Shown: in pieces, positions 38,221-47,679 of the stretch | Layout: every line of letters starts with the position of its first letter | Numbering within the stretch: position 1 is the stretch's first letter | Source of the DNA: Dehalococcoidia bacterium | Lineage (GTDB): Bacteria; Chloroflexota; Dehalococcoidia; Lucifugimonadales; Lucifugimonadaceae | DNA length: 64,000 bases | Assembly: GCA_002728715.1 (NCBI GenBank) | Contig: PBVQ01000001.1 | Location: forward strand, 12,191 to 76,190 | Reading direction: 5' to 3' | Position numbers and translations under genes: made by a program | Notes under the pieces: generated by a model | Told to the model about the DNA's origin: nothing | The model's input: only the letters and a program-made list of their open reading frames with translations | The model's database searches: none

Positions 38221-39761
38221 CTTAATATCCCTTCCACTCCAAGGTTTATAATCTCAGTTAAGAACGATGGCCATATCCCAACTAAAAATACTGGGATAGT
38301 TAATAATAAAATTGGTAACAAATCTATCTTCTTTACATCTTCAATTTGATTATAAATTTCGTCTGAAAAAATTTCATCTGGGGGCTTAACTCCAAAAAAT
38401 ATTCTTTGGATCATCCACAAAATATACCCTGCTGCTAATACAACTCCAAATGCGGAAATTATTGTAGCTATTGGCCAAATCGTAAATGTTGAAAGAAAGA
38501 TCATTATTTCTGATACAAAACCAGATAACATTGGCAATCCAAGGGATGCAAATCCTGAAATAAAAAAGAATACAGCGATTAATGGTATTTTATGCCATAA
38601 TCCTCCTAAGTGAGGAATATGCCTAGTATGGGTTCTTTCATATGTATATCCGACCATTAAGAAAGCTAATCCTGTGATAGTACCATGGGTAAACATTTGT
38701 AATGCAGCACCATTAATTCCTGCAATAGAGGTATTTGAGCTTGAAGTGCCAATTGCTGAAACTCCTAGCATAACAAACCCCATATGACTAATTGAACTAA
38801 ATGCTATTAATCTTTTCATATCTGTTTGCCTAACAGTAATAATGCCACCATAAACTACAGAAATTGCAGCTATAATTGAAATAAATATAGAAACATCATA
38901 TACTGTAAATCCTTTGGTATTTTGAAAAAAGCCTATATTTATTCTTATTAGGCCGTAGCCAGCCATTTTTAGTAATACTCCTGCTAACATTACAGAAACT
39001 GCTGTTGGTGCATCAGTATGAGCATCTGGTAGCCAACTATGTAGAGGCCATGATGGTAACTTAATTGCAAAAGCAATAAAAAATAGAAGAAATATGAATG
39101 ATGCAGGAACAAGTAAATCAGAATATTGAATTAAATCAGGAATTCCTACTATGTTTAATTCCGGAATTGATACCATAATTAATGTTCCAACATCTGCAGA
39201 CATGTATATTGATAAAATAGCAACTAACATCAAAGCACCACCAAATAAAGTAAATAAAACAAACTTCATAGCAGAATAATTAGGTCTACCTGATCCCCAA
39301 ATAGAAATTAGCATATACATAGGAATTAGTTCAAATTCGAAGAATATAAAAAACAAAAGTAGATCTAAAGAAACAAAAACACCAAAAACAGATGAAATTA
39401 AAACAAGCAACCATATATGATATTCTTTTACTCTTTTCTCTACTCTAAATGATGCAAGAGTTGATACAAATCCAAGAATCCCAGTCAAAAGAACAAGTGG
39501 AGCACTAAGTCCATCTATTCCCACGATATATGAAGACCTAAGATAATCAAATGGAATCCATGCTTCGAAGAAGTCTATCATTTGGAAACCCGAACTTTCA
39601 GTATCATAATTTAGAAACATCAATAAAGATAAAATAAAAACGATTCCAGTTGTAAAGTTAGCAAAATAACGGATTGAATTATTATTTTTCAAGAAAAATA
39701 AAATAATTACAGCAGAAATTACTGGGAGAAAAATAGTAATTGAAAGAATTCCATCAAACAC
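38217..39761 (-). CDS. nuoM: NADH-quinone oxidoreductase subunit M
   Basis: A 514-residue antiporter-like subunit pumping protons in complex I. Markers are FFIFFEFELIPMYMLI (helix 5 glutamate), LPSWPLHSWLPDAHTDAPTA and KRLIAFSSISHMGFVMLG. The start is GTG at 39761, abutting the nuoL stop; it overlaps nuoN by 4 bases. Fourteen or so membrane helices. Confidence 0.95.
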   Translation of the reverse strand: MFDGILSITIFLPVISAVIILFFLKNNNSIRYFANFTTGIVFILSLLMFLNYDTESSGFQMIDFFEAWIPFDYLRSSYIVGIDGLSAPLVLLTGILGFVSTLASFRVEKRVKEYHIWLLVLISSVFGVFVSLDLLLFFIFFEFELIPMYMLISIWGSGRPNYSAMKFVLFTLFGGALMLVAILSIYMSADVGTLIMVSIPELNIVGIPDLIQYSDLLVPASFIFLLFFIAFAIKLPSWPLHSWLPDAHTDAPTAVSVMLAGVLLKMAGYGLIRINIGFFQNTKGFTVYDVSIFISIIAAISVVYGGIITVRQTDMKRLIAFSSISHMGFVMLGVSAIGTSSSNTSIAGINGAALQMFTHGTITGLAFLMVGYTYERTHTRHIPHLGGLWHKIPLIAVFFFISGFASLGLPMLSGFVSEIMIFLSTFTIWPIATIISAFGVVLAAGYILWMIQRIFFGVKPPDEIFSDEIYNQIEDVKKIDLLPILLLTIPVFLVGIWPSFLTEIINLGVEGILR

Positions 39762-41768
39762 TTAAATTAGCCCTCCTCTCAAATAAAATAATAAAAATAG
39801 AACTAAAATTCCTATAAACATGCCGTACACGTAAACTTGAGTTTGACCGTTTTGTAAAAATAAAATGCTTCTACTAAATCTAGTAACCATAGTAGATATT
39901 TGAACATTAATATTATCAGTATTTTCATCAAACCATCTCAAAACACCTGAAAGTTTTTTATAAAATAATTTTCTAATAATGACATCTTCATATAAATAGT
40001 CTAAGTAGTATTTATTATTCAAAATTTTATAAATTATTCCCCTACTTATATTTTTATGAATAGATATTCTATTCGGCTTTATATATATTGCGTATGCTAA
40101 TAAAATTCCTGATATGGCTATTATTGAAGAAATCAAGGCAATAAGCAAATCAAACTTTGGTGATCCTCCAGCTTTATAGATTTTGGTTTTATCACCATAA
40201 AAAACTTCATAATTATCTGTTATAAAATGTGCAAAAGCATGTTTTTCAATAAAGAATAAATCTATCAAAGGATTAACAATAAACCCGATCATAATAGCCA
40301 ATCCAGCAAGTATTAACATTGGATAAATCATAAATTTTGGAGACTCTTCTAAATGGGGTTTAACTACAGTAGGGTGTACTGATTGTTGATTTTTTATTAA
40401 ATCTTTTTTTTCAGATTCTCCTCCCCCTTTCCAGTCTCCATGAAAAACTAAAAATATGGCTCTAAACATGTAAAAAGCAGTCATAAAAGCTGCAATTAAT
40501 CCTAAAATCAAAACAACATAACCAAGTATATTTTCTTGATGCGCAGCATGAGCCAATATTTCATCCTTTGACCAGAAACCTGACAGAGGAAAAAGTCCTG
40601 CTAAACTAAGGCTTGATACCATCATAGTTATGTATGTTATTGGCATAACTTTTCTCATACCACCCATATATTTCATATTGAATGTCCCCGACGCATGATG
40701 TATAGATCCAGCTCCCAAAAATAGACAAGCTTTAAAAAAAGCGTGAGTAAAAAGATGAAATATCGCAGGTGCATATGCCCCAATACCCAAAGCAAACATC
40801 ATGTAGCCAAGCTGGCTAACAGTAGAATATGCTAGCACTTTTTTAATATCATCTGCAACTAATCCCATAGAAGCTGCAAAAACGGATGTAACAGCCCCAA
40901 TTAAAGCTACGTAAATCATTATGTTAGATACATCAAATAATGGGAAAAATCTTGCAATTAGAAATATTCCAGCTGTTACCATAGTTGCAGAATGTATCAA
41001 AGCTGAAACTGAGGTAGGCCCTTCCATTGCGTCTGGTAGCCAGGTGTGTAATGGAAATTGAGCCGATTTACCTATAGCTCCAATAAGAAAGCCAGCTGAA
41101 ATTATAGATGCGGAATAGCTAGATATTTCTCCATTGTTTACAGCATTATATAGGATATTAATATCAAGATAGGCAGGATTGAGTGAGAATAAATATAAAA
41201 TTCCAAACAAAAAACCAAAATCACCGAAACGAGTCATAATAAAAGCTTTTTTAGCCGCATTAGCTGCTGATGGCCTATTCATCCAAAATCCAATTAACAT
41301 ATAAGAAGACACACCTACCAATTCCCAAAAAACAAATAACTGTACAATATTTTTTGAAAGAACTAAACCAAGCATTGATGCTGTAAATAAAGACATATAG
41401 GTGTAATAGCGATTTAAACTTTTATCGCCATGCATATACGACAATCCATATATTTGAACTAGTAAACTTACAGATGTTATTACAACCATCATGACTATTG
41501 TTAGATTATCCAAAATTATTCCAAAAGATATATATAGGTGAGAAATACTGATCCAACTTATTGGATCAAATATAAATTGTTCGGAGTTAACTATTATCTG
41601 AATTAGCAAAATTAAAGATATTATGAACGAGAAAAATATAGAACAAATTGTGATATATCCTGCGTAAATTGCGGCGGACCCAAAAAATTTCCTTATGAAC
41701 AAGCCATTAATAATGAAACTAGATAACGGCAATAATATTACTAAATATGATAAAAATTCAAAATTCAT
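39762..41768 (-). CDS. nuoL: NADH-quinone oxidoreductase subunit L
   Basis: A 668-residue antiporter-like subunit with the extra C-terminal lateral helix region of NuoL. Evidence: FVFWELVGVSSYMLIGF, SAQFPLHTWLPDAMEGPTSVSAL (in part), KVLAYSTVSQLGYMM and SGFWSKDEI. The C-terminal third is charged before the terminal membrane helix, as in the family. Preceded, with one base between, by a small DUF2007-like gene rather than directly by nuoK. Confidence 0.95.
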   Translation of the reverse strand: MNFEFLSYLVILLPLSSFIINGLFIRKFFGSAAIYAGYITICSIFFSFIISLILLIQIIVNSEQFIFDPISWISISHLYISFGIILDNLTIVMMVVITSVSLLVQIYGLSYMHGDKSLNRYYTYMSLFTASMLGLVLSKNIVQLFVFWELVGVSSYMLIGFWMNRPSAANAAKKAFIMTRFGDFGFLFGILYLFSLNPAYLDINILYNAVNNGEISSYSASIISAGFLIGAIGKSAQFPLHTWLPDAMEGPTSVSALIHSATMVTAGIFLIARFFPLFDVSNIMIYVALIGAVTSVFAASMGLVADDIKKVLAYSTVSQLGYMMFALGIGAYAPAIFHLFTHAFFKACLFLGAGSIHHASGTFNMKYMGGMRKVMPITYITMMVSSLSLAGLFPLSGFWSKDEILAHAAHQENILGYVVLILGLIAAFMTAFYMFRAIFLVFHGDWKGGGESEKKDLIKNQQSVHPTVVKPHLEESPKFMIYPMLILAGLAIMIGFIVNPLIDLFFIEKHAFAHFITDNYEVFYGDKTKIYKAGGSPKFDLLIALISSIIAISGILLAYAIYIKPNRISIHKNISRGIIYKILNNKYYLDYLYEDVIIRKLFYKKLSGVLRWFDENTDNINVQISTMVTRFSRSILFLQNGQTQVYVYGMFIGILVLFLLFYLRGGLI

Positions 41769-41769
41769 T

Positions 41770-41964
41770 TCATAATTTCCTCAGAATTTCATCGGCAACA
41801 TGTTCTCTACCTTTAGGAACTAATATTCTAAAACTAACATTTTCAGACCAATCTAAAATGTTTTTATCCGGTATGATTTTCGAAGGTAATCCTTCCCCTT
41901 CAAATAAATCTTTCCACATTTCGGCAGATATTAAATTAGATGCTTTTTTATAATCGATCCACAA
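41770..41964 (-). CDS. Small DUF2007-like protein inside the nuo operon
   Basis: A 64-residue protein started at TTG (41964) with a GAGGG ribosome site about 7 bases upstream, 2 bases after the nuoK stop and 1 base before the nuoL start. The pattern fits DUF2007 (putative signal-transducing protein): an early amphipathic helix ASNLISAEMWKDLFEGEGLP, a short strand region, then FRILVPKGREHVADEIL. DUF2007 proteins are PII-like ferredoxin-fold domains. No membrane segment. Tight packing makes it very likely expressed with the complex I genes. Confidence 0.7.
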   Translation of the reverse strand: MWIDYKKASNLISAEMWKDLFEGEGLPSKIIPDKNILDWSENVSFRILVPKGREHVADEILRKL

Positions 41965-41966
41965 AA

Positions 41967-42317
41967 TTATTCCCTCATCTCAGATACGTTTTCAATGTTA
42001 AGGTTTTTGTTAACTCTTGAAAGAGCAAAAACTAATGCTAATGCTAGCGCAGCTTCAGTTGCTGCAACTGCGATTATAAAAATGCCAAACATATGACCAG
42101 AGAGAGCATTTCTTAGTGTCGAAGAATGAATATCTCCATCATCTAAGATACCAAATGGCAATATAAATCTGCTAAATGCCACACCAGCTATCACTAATGA
42201 GTTAAATATTAGTTCCAATGACATAATTATGCTAATAAAATTTCGATTAGATAAAACCCCATATGTCCCTATGGAAAATAATGCAGCAGAGAGTATAAGT
42301 AAATTCTCTAAAGTCAT
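41967..42317 (-). CDS. nuoK: NADH-quinone oxidoreductase subunit K
   Basis: A 116-residue three-helix MrpC-like complex I subunit. Glutamates in the second and third helices (SLELIFNS and TEAALALA) are the conserved proton-channel residues. It overlaps nuoJ by 4 bases. About 15 residues longer than E. coli NuoK, mainly in the loop ILDDGDIHSSTLRNAL. Confidence 0.95.
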   Translation of the reverse strand: MTLENLLILSAALFSIGTYGVLSNRNFISIIMSLELIFNSLVIAGVAFSRFILPFGILDDGDIHSSTLRNALSGHMFGIFIIAVAATEAALALALVFALSRVNKNLNIENVSEMRE

Positions 42318-42961
42318 AAAGTTTTATCCTCGTCTGGTTCCTTCATTATCAATAGGCCTCCAACGACTCCCACAACTAGTATTAGGCCAATTATTTGAAA
42401 TGCTAATAAGTATTCTTGAACTAAAAATGTTCCTATAACGGATGTAGAATCTATGTATATGCCTTCGTTTTCTACAGATAAAAGACCTGAATCTGAATTT
42501 TGATTATTTGAGATATAAACCTGTTCTCCATATCCTAATTCATAATATTTACCCGAAAGGGCTTCAACGATATTTTTATCATTTGAATCATCTAAAATAT
42601 CTATAGTTTTCCATTCAATATTATAGATTCCTATTACAAAACTTATAAAAACTAAAACTGAAATAATAAAACTAAATGGTCGATAAGATGACGGAGTTGC
42701 AGATTTAGATAAAGTTCTCAAGAACATTACAGCAAATGCCATCAAAACTGAAATTGCACCAACATATACTAAAATTTGAACTGCGCCTATAAATTCAGCA
42801 TTAAGCATAAAGTAAATCACAGCAATTCCTAAAAATGTACCAGCTAGGGCTATAGCTGCCCTAAAAATATCATTTATGAAAATTACTATTATTGCTAAAG
42901 AAATTATCATAGCAGACACTATATAAAATATTAAATCAGTAAATAAAGAATTTTCAATCAT
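42314..42961 (-). CDS. nuoJ: NADH-quinone oxidoreductase subunit J
   Basis: A 215-residue five-helix membrane subunit. The helix 3 pi-bulge region IGAVQILVYVGAISVLMAFAVMF (in part) is conserved. A polar loop of about 60 residues precedes the last helix and is longer than usual. The last segment ends KEPDEDKTL. Overlaps nuoI and nuoK by 4 bases each. Confidence 0.93.
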   Translation of the reverse strand: MIENSLFTDLIFYIVSAMIISLAIIVIFINDIFRAAIALAGTFLGIAVIYFMLNAEFIGAVQILVYVGAISVLMAFAVMFLRTLSKSATPSSYRPFSFIISVLVFISFVIGIYNIEWKTIDILDDSNDKNIVEALSGKYYELGYGEQVYISNNQNSDSGLLSVENEGIYIDSTSVIGTFLVQEYLLAFQIIGLILVVGVVGGLLIMKEPDEDKTL

Positions 42962-43623
42962 CTATCGTCTACCCATTTTTTCTTAAGGTCTTTATATTCT
43001 GGTTTTTCGTGTCGTCCAGCCTTGTAATGATCTTTTATATTATCCTTAAATGGATCAAATTTCTCTTTTTCAAATTGTGGTCGATAAAAGGAACTTGGAG
43101 ATTTTTCTGATTTTGCTAATTCTTCCTTAGTAATAATCAAGTTATCACGAACATAAGTCGATTTTTCAAACTTTGTACCCATATGCAGTGCGTCATAAGG
43201 ACACGCTTCAACACACAAGCCACAAAACATACATCTTCCAATATCAATATCAAAAACATCAAGTTTGTAACTTTCTCCCTCCTGAGCGTCAAAACCACCC
43301 GGGACACTCACAATTTCAATTATTCCTAGAGGACAATATTTAGCACAACTTGCACATGCCGTGCATCTTTCCTCAAAGAATGTAAACTCATTACCTCTAA
43401 ACCTCTGAGATTGTTCAACTGAACTTGGAACTGAAATTAATCCTAAAGAAATTTTTAAAGATAACATTGGCTGGGAAAAGAAAAGTTTAAAAATATTCTT
43501 CTTTTTAATTTTTGCATACTCAAAAATACTTACTTTTCTATCTGGATACTGAACTGTAACGGGTGTTCTAAAAAAGTTTTTTAAGGTTATTATAAATCCT
43601 CTTGGAATTCCTTTTCCAATCAT
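42958..43623 (-). CDS. nuoI: NADH-quinone oxidoreductase subunit I
   Basis: A 221-residue 8Fe ferredoxin-like subunit carrying clusters N6a/N6b. The two motifs CTACASCAKYCPLG and CMFCGLCVEACPYD are complete. An N-terminal amphipathic segment (about 1-60) and a long charged C-terminus rich in K/E/R follow the family. It passes electrons to NuoB. Overlaps nuoH and nuoJ by 4 bases. Confidence 0.96.
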   Translation of the reverse strand: MIGKGIPRGFIITLKNFFRTPVTVQYPDRKVSIFEYAKIKKKNIFKLFFSQPMLSLKISLGLISVPSSVEQSQRFRGNEFTFFEERCTACASCAKYCPLGIIEIVSVPGGFDAQEGESYKLDVFDIDIGRCMFCGLCVEACPYDALHMGTKFEKSTYVRDNLIITKEELAKSEKSPSSFYRPQFEKEKFDPFKDNIKDHYKAGRHEKPEYKDLKKKWVDDR

Positions 43624-44900
43624 TTAATTTTTCCCTCCTCAACTTTTTCATGATAAAACTCTGAGGGTAGAGTTTTGAATGAATAAGGATATGCATTTTC
43701 ATTTTTTAATGACTCTAAGTTTTCATATTGTTTTGTACCTAAAATTTTTGATACACCCCAAATTGAAATTATTGCTACAGGCCAATTAATTGCAGCTAAT
43801 ATTAATAACTCTTTTACCCCAGGTTCAGGCCAAATATACATAAAAATCGCGGTAGTTATAATATTTATCATTGTAAGTTCAAATAAACCTTTCCAGGCAA
43901 ATTGCAATACCTGATCCACTCTTAATCTTGGGAGTGTCATTCTAAACCAAACAATTAAAAATAATACAAATACTAATTTTACGCCAAACCAAAATTCACT
44001 AGGAATAAAATCAGGTCCTTTCCAACCACCTAAAAATAGGGTTGTAACAATCGCAGCAGTAGCTAATTCAGCCATAAATTCACCTAAAAAAAACAAGGCA
44101 AATTTCATACTTGAATAATCATTAAGGTGCCCTGCTGCTAATTCAGATTCGGCTTCTGTAAGGTCAAAAGGGGCCCTGGCCATCTCAGCCATTGCTGCAA
44201 GAAAAAAAACAAAAAATCCAAGTGGCTGAACCAATATATAGGGAATTTGTTGAGATTCAACAATGGATCCAAGTGATAATGAGCCTGACAGCATTATTAC
44301 ACCAATTACAGCTAATCCCATTGGAATTTCATAACTAATTAGTAAAGCCACAGATCTCAATGCAGATAAAATTGCAATTCGATTACCTGAGGACCAACCA
44401 GCTGTCAAAACGGATAATGAAGAAATTGAAGTAATGGCTAAAACGAACAAAATACCAACATTTAAGTCTACAACAAACGATCCTAATCCAAACGGAATCA
44501 CTGAAAAAACGATCAGAACAGGGACAACAACCATAATCGGCGCAAGATTATAAAGAAGTCTGTCAGCATCTTTTGGTAAAATATCCTCTTTAAACATAGT
44601 TTTGATTGCATCGGCTACTGGAGTCAAAATACCATAAGGCCCCCAACGGTTTGGACCAGTCCGATTTTGAAATCTACCAAATAATCTTCTTTCACCCCAG
44701 ATTAGAACAATTACTCCTCCCAATACCCCATTAATCACCAAACCAATTAAACTAATTGCAGACAAAATAAACGCTAACCACTCAAAGCCGCTAGGAATTA
44801 TTCCAAAACTATATCCCATATCCATGCAGTCACTGCTGGACTTTGAAACATTGCAATAAATATTTCTCCATAACATATTTTCAGTTAGTAAGCTTGACAC
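43620..44900 (-). CDS. nuoH: NADH-quinone oxidoreductase subunit H
   Basis: A 426-residue, eight-helix subunit that forms the quinone chamber with NuoB/D. Evidence: GERRLFGRFQNRTGPNRWGP (in part), RAPFDLTEAESELAAG and WFRMTLPRLRVDQ. The GTG start at 44900 overlaps the nuoD stop by one base. It has an N-terminal stretch of about 35 residues before the first helix that could be shortened by using an internal ATG. Confidence 0.95.
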   Translation of the reverse strand: MSSLLTENMLWRNIYCNVSKSSSDCMDMGYSFGIIPSGFEWLAFILSAISLIGLVINGVLGGVIVLIWGERRLFGRFQNRTGPNRWGPYGILTPVADAIKTMFKEDILPKDADRLLYNLAPIMVVVPVLIVFSVIPFGLGSFVVDLNVGILFVLAITSISSLSVLTAGWSSGNRIAILSALRSVALLISYEIPMGLAVIGVIMLSGSLSLGSIVESQQIPYILVQPLGFFVFFLAAMAEMARAPFDLTEAESELAAGHLNDYSSMKFALFFLGEFMAELATAAIVTTLFLGGWKGPDFIPSEFWFGVKLVFVLFLIVWFRMTLPRLRVDQVLQFAWKGLFELTMINIITTAIFMYIWPEPGVKELLILAAINWPVAIISIWGVSKILGTKQYENLESLKNENAYPYSFKTLPSEFYHEKVEEGKIK

Positions 44901-46012
44901 TATCTATCTACTTCTCCCATATTCAAATCCACGCTCCCAAATATTACGAAAAGATCACCAAAAAGTTCACCTACGAGCATTTCTCTAAGAAGGGTTAAAT
45001 TGATTAATGAAGGTGCTCTGACATGCATTCTATAAGGAGAAATACCGCCATCACTAACTAGGTAGAAACCTAACTCACCTTTTGATCCTTCTATAGCAGC
45101 ATATGAATCTCCTGGTTCTGGCCTAACAAGTCTTGGCACATCATCAAATGATGGTCTAACGGGACCAGGCTCAATATTTTTTATACATTGAGAAATAATT
45201 TTTAAGCTTTCTCTCATTTCTTGAACACGAACCCAATATCTTGCGTAGTTGTCTGATGCAGTATGAAGAATCCGCTTGAAAGTTATTTCAGAGTAATAGT
45301 CATAGGGATTTCTGTGCCTTAGATCCCAATCAACTCCGCTAGCCCTAAGCATTGGACCTGTTATTGATGCGTTCACAAGAGATTCAGAAGATAAAACCGC
45401 AGTACCTTTTGTTCGAGAAAAAATAATTTCATTCCCAGATAAATAATCCTCAATTTCATCAATACTTTTTTCAATGTCACCTAATGAACGACTTAATGCA
45501 GGCCAGAATACATCAGGTGCATCCATAAATACTCCGCCAGGCCTAAGATATGAGTTTGTAATCCGAGCTCCGCATAACATTTCAAATAAATCTAGAATAT
45601 TTTCCCGTTCTCTCATGCAGTATATCAACGGAGTACCTAACGCACCAAGATCCTGTAACAAAAAACCTGTTGCAACAAAATGACTGGCAATTCTTTGTAA
45701 TTCTGAGGCAATCATTCTTAACCACACACCTCTAGGAGACGGAACAATATTACAAAGTTTTTCAACGGCCAATATATATGCTTGATTGTTGAGCATAGAT
45801 GAAACATAATCCATTCTGTCTGTAAGAGTTACAATTTGTGAATAAGTTCTCTCTTCGGCTAATTTTTCTGAACCTCTATGTAAATATCCAAATATTGGCT
45901 CTACATCGATAATTTCCTCACCATCAAAAGTTACCCTCATCCTAAAGACACCATGGGTTGAAGGATGCTGGGGACCAAGATTTACTGTAACTGGCCTAGT
46001 TTCAAGAGACAT
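44900..46012 (-). CDS. nuoD: NADH-quinone oxidoreductase subunit D
   Basis: A 370-residue 49-kDa-type quinone-site subunit. Conserved LGPQHPSTHG at about 12-21, the GYLHRGSEKLAE block and a C-terminus ending VNMG-type (DLNMGEVDR) confirm it. It is a separate gene, not fused to NuoC. It overlaps nuoC and nuoH by one base each. Confidence 0.96.
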   Translation of the reverse strand: MSLETRPVTVNLGPQHPSTHGVFRMRVTFDGEEIIDVEPIFGYLHRGSEKLAEERTYSQIVTLTDRMDYVSSMLNNQAYILAVEKLCNIVPSPRGVWLRMIASELQRIASHFVATGFLLQDLGALGTPLIYCMRERENILDLFEMLCGARITNSYLRPGGVFMDAPDVFWPALSRSLGDIEKSIDEIEDYLSGNEIIFSRTKGTAVLSSESLVNASITGPMLRASGVDWDLRHRNPYDYYSEITFKRILHTASDNYARYWVRVQEMRESLKIISQCIKNIEPGPVRPSFDDVPRLVRPEPGDSYAAIEGSKGELGFYLVSDGGISPYRMHVRAPSLINLTLLREMLVGELFGDLFVIFGSVDLNMGEVDR

Positions 46013-46494
46013 TATTCACCTCCCCTACTAGTTACAATAGACTGGTCATAAGTAACAAAATCTTTTCTCAATGGATGGCCAGGAAAGCCATCCCAAAGCA
46101 TTATTCTTTTAAGGTTTGGGTGACCAATAAATTTTATGCCCATCAAGTCCCAAATTTCCCTTTCTTGGTAATCCGCACCTCTCCATAAATCAATAACACT
46201 GTCAATTTGAGGATTTTTTCTAGAGTAACCCACCTTACATTTGATGATACATGATGAACTATATGAGATAGATGTAAAATGATATATGACTTCAAAATGA
46301 TCAATATAATCAACAGATGTCAAACTATTTAATAAATCAAACTCAAATAGTGAATCTTCTTTTAGCATCTTACATACTTCATGTAATTTTTGGGGATTTA
46401 TCCAAACATTTTTTTCATCAAATTTTTCTACAGAATTTTTTATTTTTAACTCTATTTTTTTTGCTAAAAAATTGCCACGCCATTCTTTAATCAT
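46012..46494 (-). CDS. nuoC: NADH-quinone oxidoreductase subunit C
   Basis: A 160-residue 30-kDa-type subunit. DLWRGADYQEREIWDLMGIKFIGHPNLKRIM, with WQEREIWDLMGI-like and HPNLKRIML features, and DGFPGHPLRKDF are the family signature. Short compared with many NuoC. Overlaps nuoB by one base and nuoD by one base. Confidence 0.95.
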   Translation of the reverse strand: MIKEWRGNFLAKKIELKIKNSVEKFDEKNVWINPQKLHEVCKMLKEDSLFEFDLLNSLTSVDYIDHFEVIYHFTSISYSSSCIIKCKVGYSRKNPQIDSVIDLWRGADYQEREIWDLMGIKFIGHPNLKRIMLWDGFPGHPLRKDFVTYDQSIVTSRGGE

Positions 46495-47147
46495 TATTGA
46501 CCAGCTACTTTTCCAACTAGGCTGTATTTTCTAATTTTGTCGTGAAGTTGCATTATGCCAAATAATAATGCATCAGGCCTTGGGGGGCATCCTGGTACGT
46601 ATACGTCTACAGGCATTATGTGGTTTACTCCAGGGACTACTGAGTAACTTTGATAGTACGGTCCACCAGAGGTGGCACAAACGCCCATAGATATCACCCA
46701 TTTAGGAGATGACATCTGATCATACAGTCTGCGTAATGGAACAGCCATTTTCCATGTAAGAGTTCCGGCAACTATTAATAAGTCTGCTTGCCTAGGAGAG
46801 GCTCTAAAAGCTTCCATACCAAACCTGGATATGTCAAATCTAGCCATAGCAGTACCTATCATCTCAAAAGAGCAACAAGCAAGGCCGGATTGAAGAGGAA
46901 AAACTGAAGACTTTCTTGCCCAATTGAGCAGAGAATCTATAGAACTAACGATAATATTTCTTTTCAAATCATCAGGGACTTCTAAAACAGGATCAGGGAA
47001 AGGCTCCAAATGGGTTGATTTCATTGAGTTTACTGCATCTCCCTCATTTAGATCCATATCAGTAGTCATTGATTCTAATATTCCTCTATCTGAAGAGCCT
47101 AAGATAGGCAAACCATATGCATTATTTTTCCCAATTTCACTTTTCAT
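46494..47147 (-). CDS. nuoB: NADH-quinone oxidoreductase subunit B
   Basis: A 217-residue subunit holding cluster N2. The four ligands lie in [17 protein letters not shown] and VPGCPPRP. An N-terminal extension of about 60 residues before the core is unusually long and acidic. It overlaps nuoA by 11 bases and nuoC by one base. Confidence 0.95.
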   Translation of the reverse strand: MKSEIGKNNAYGLPILGSSDRGILESMTTDMDLNEGDAVNSMKSTHLEPFPDPVLEVPDDLKRNIIVSSIDSLLNWARKSSVFPLQSGLACCSFEMIGTAMARFDISRFGMEAFRASPRQADLLIVAGTLTWKMAVPLRRLYDQMSSPKWVISMGVCATSGGPYYQSYSVVPGVNHIMPVDVYVPGCPPRPDALLFGIMQLHDKIRKYSLVGKVAGQ

Positions 47148-47544
47148 TGTATATCCAATCTAAGTTTTTCTTTTTCCAGGCATAAAAGTAGCCAACAGTA
47201 GCAACTAACAAAAATATGAGTGTTCCCAGCAGAGCAACTAATCCAAATTGTTTCGTCAAAATGCCATACCTTACTGCCCATGGAAAAAGGAAGACAGCTT
47301 CAACATCAAAAACGACAAATAAAATAGCATAGTAATAGTACTTAAAATTGAATTTCTCTGGCCTTTCTTCGAAAGGTTGCATACCACCTTCATAAGCTGT
47401 AAGTTTCACTTCAGATGGTCTTGAAGGCCTAACTTTAATAAATTGAGCTATAAAGCTAATAGCCAACATTCCAATAGGTACTGAAGTAGCAACTATAGAA
47501 AATATTATAAGAATTGCATATTGTCTAAAATATTCTTCAAACAT
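47137..47544 (-). CDS. nuoA: NADH-quinone oxidoreductase subunit A
   Basis: A 135-residue three-helix subunit. [39 protein letters not shown], represented by the YECG/EGG loop and [11 protein letters not shown], is conserved; the loop has glycine where many have cysteine. First gene of the nuo block. The 135-base gap upstream to the alcohol dehydrogenase has no confident promoter I can name. Confidence 0.95.
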   Translation of the reverse strand: MFEEYFRQYAILIIFSIVATSVPIGMLAISFIAQFIKVRPSRPSEVKLTAYEGGMQPFEERPEKFNFKYYYYAILFVVFDVEAVFLFPWAVRYGILTKQFGLVALLGTLIFLLVATVGYFYAWKKKNLDWIYNEK

Positions 47545-47679
47545 TTATAGATAAATTTATTTATTTTCCTAATCTGTAAAAAGGTTATCATTACACAAAG
47601 GAAGGTTCAACCCAAATTTTGATTAAATTATAGAATTACTGTGTAGCTTTTTTATTCTTGAATGTAATACTCAAAAAAA

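Noticed and set aside
47545-47679. Promoter for the nuo operon
   Set aside because: A TATAAT is present on the minus strand but no -35 lies at 16-18 bases; I would not call it.
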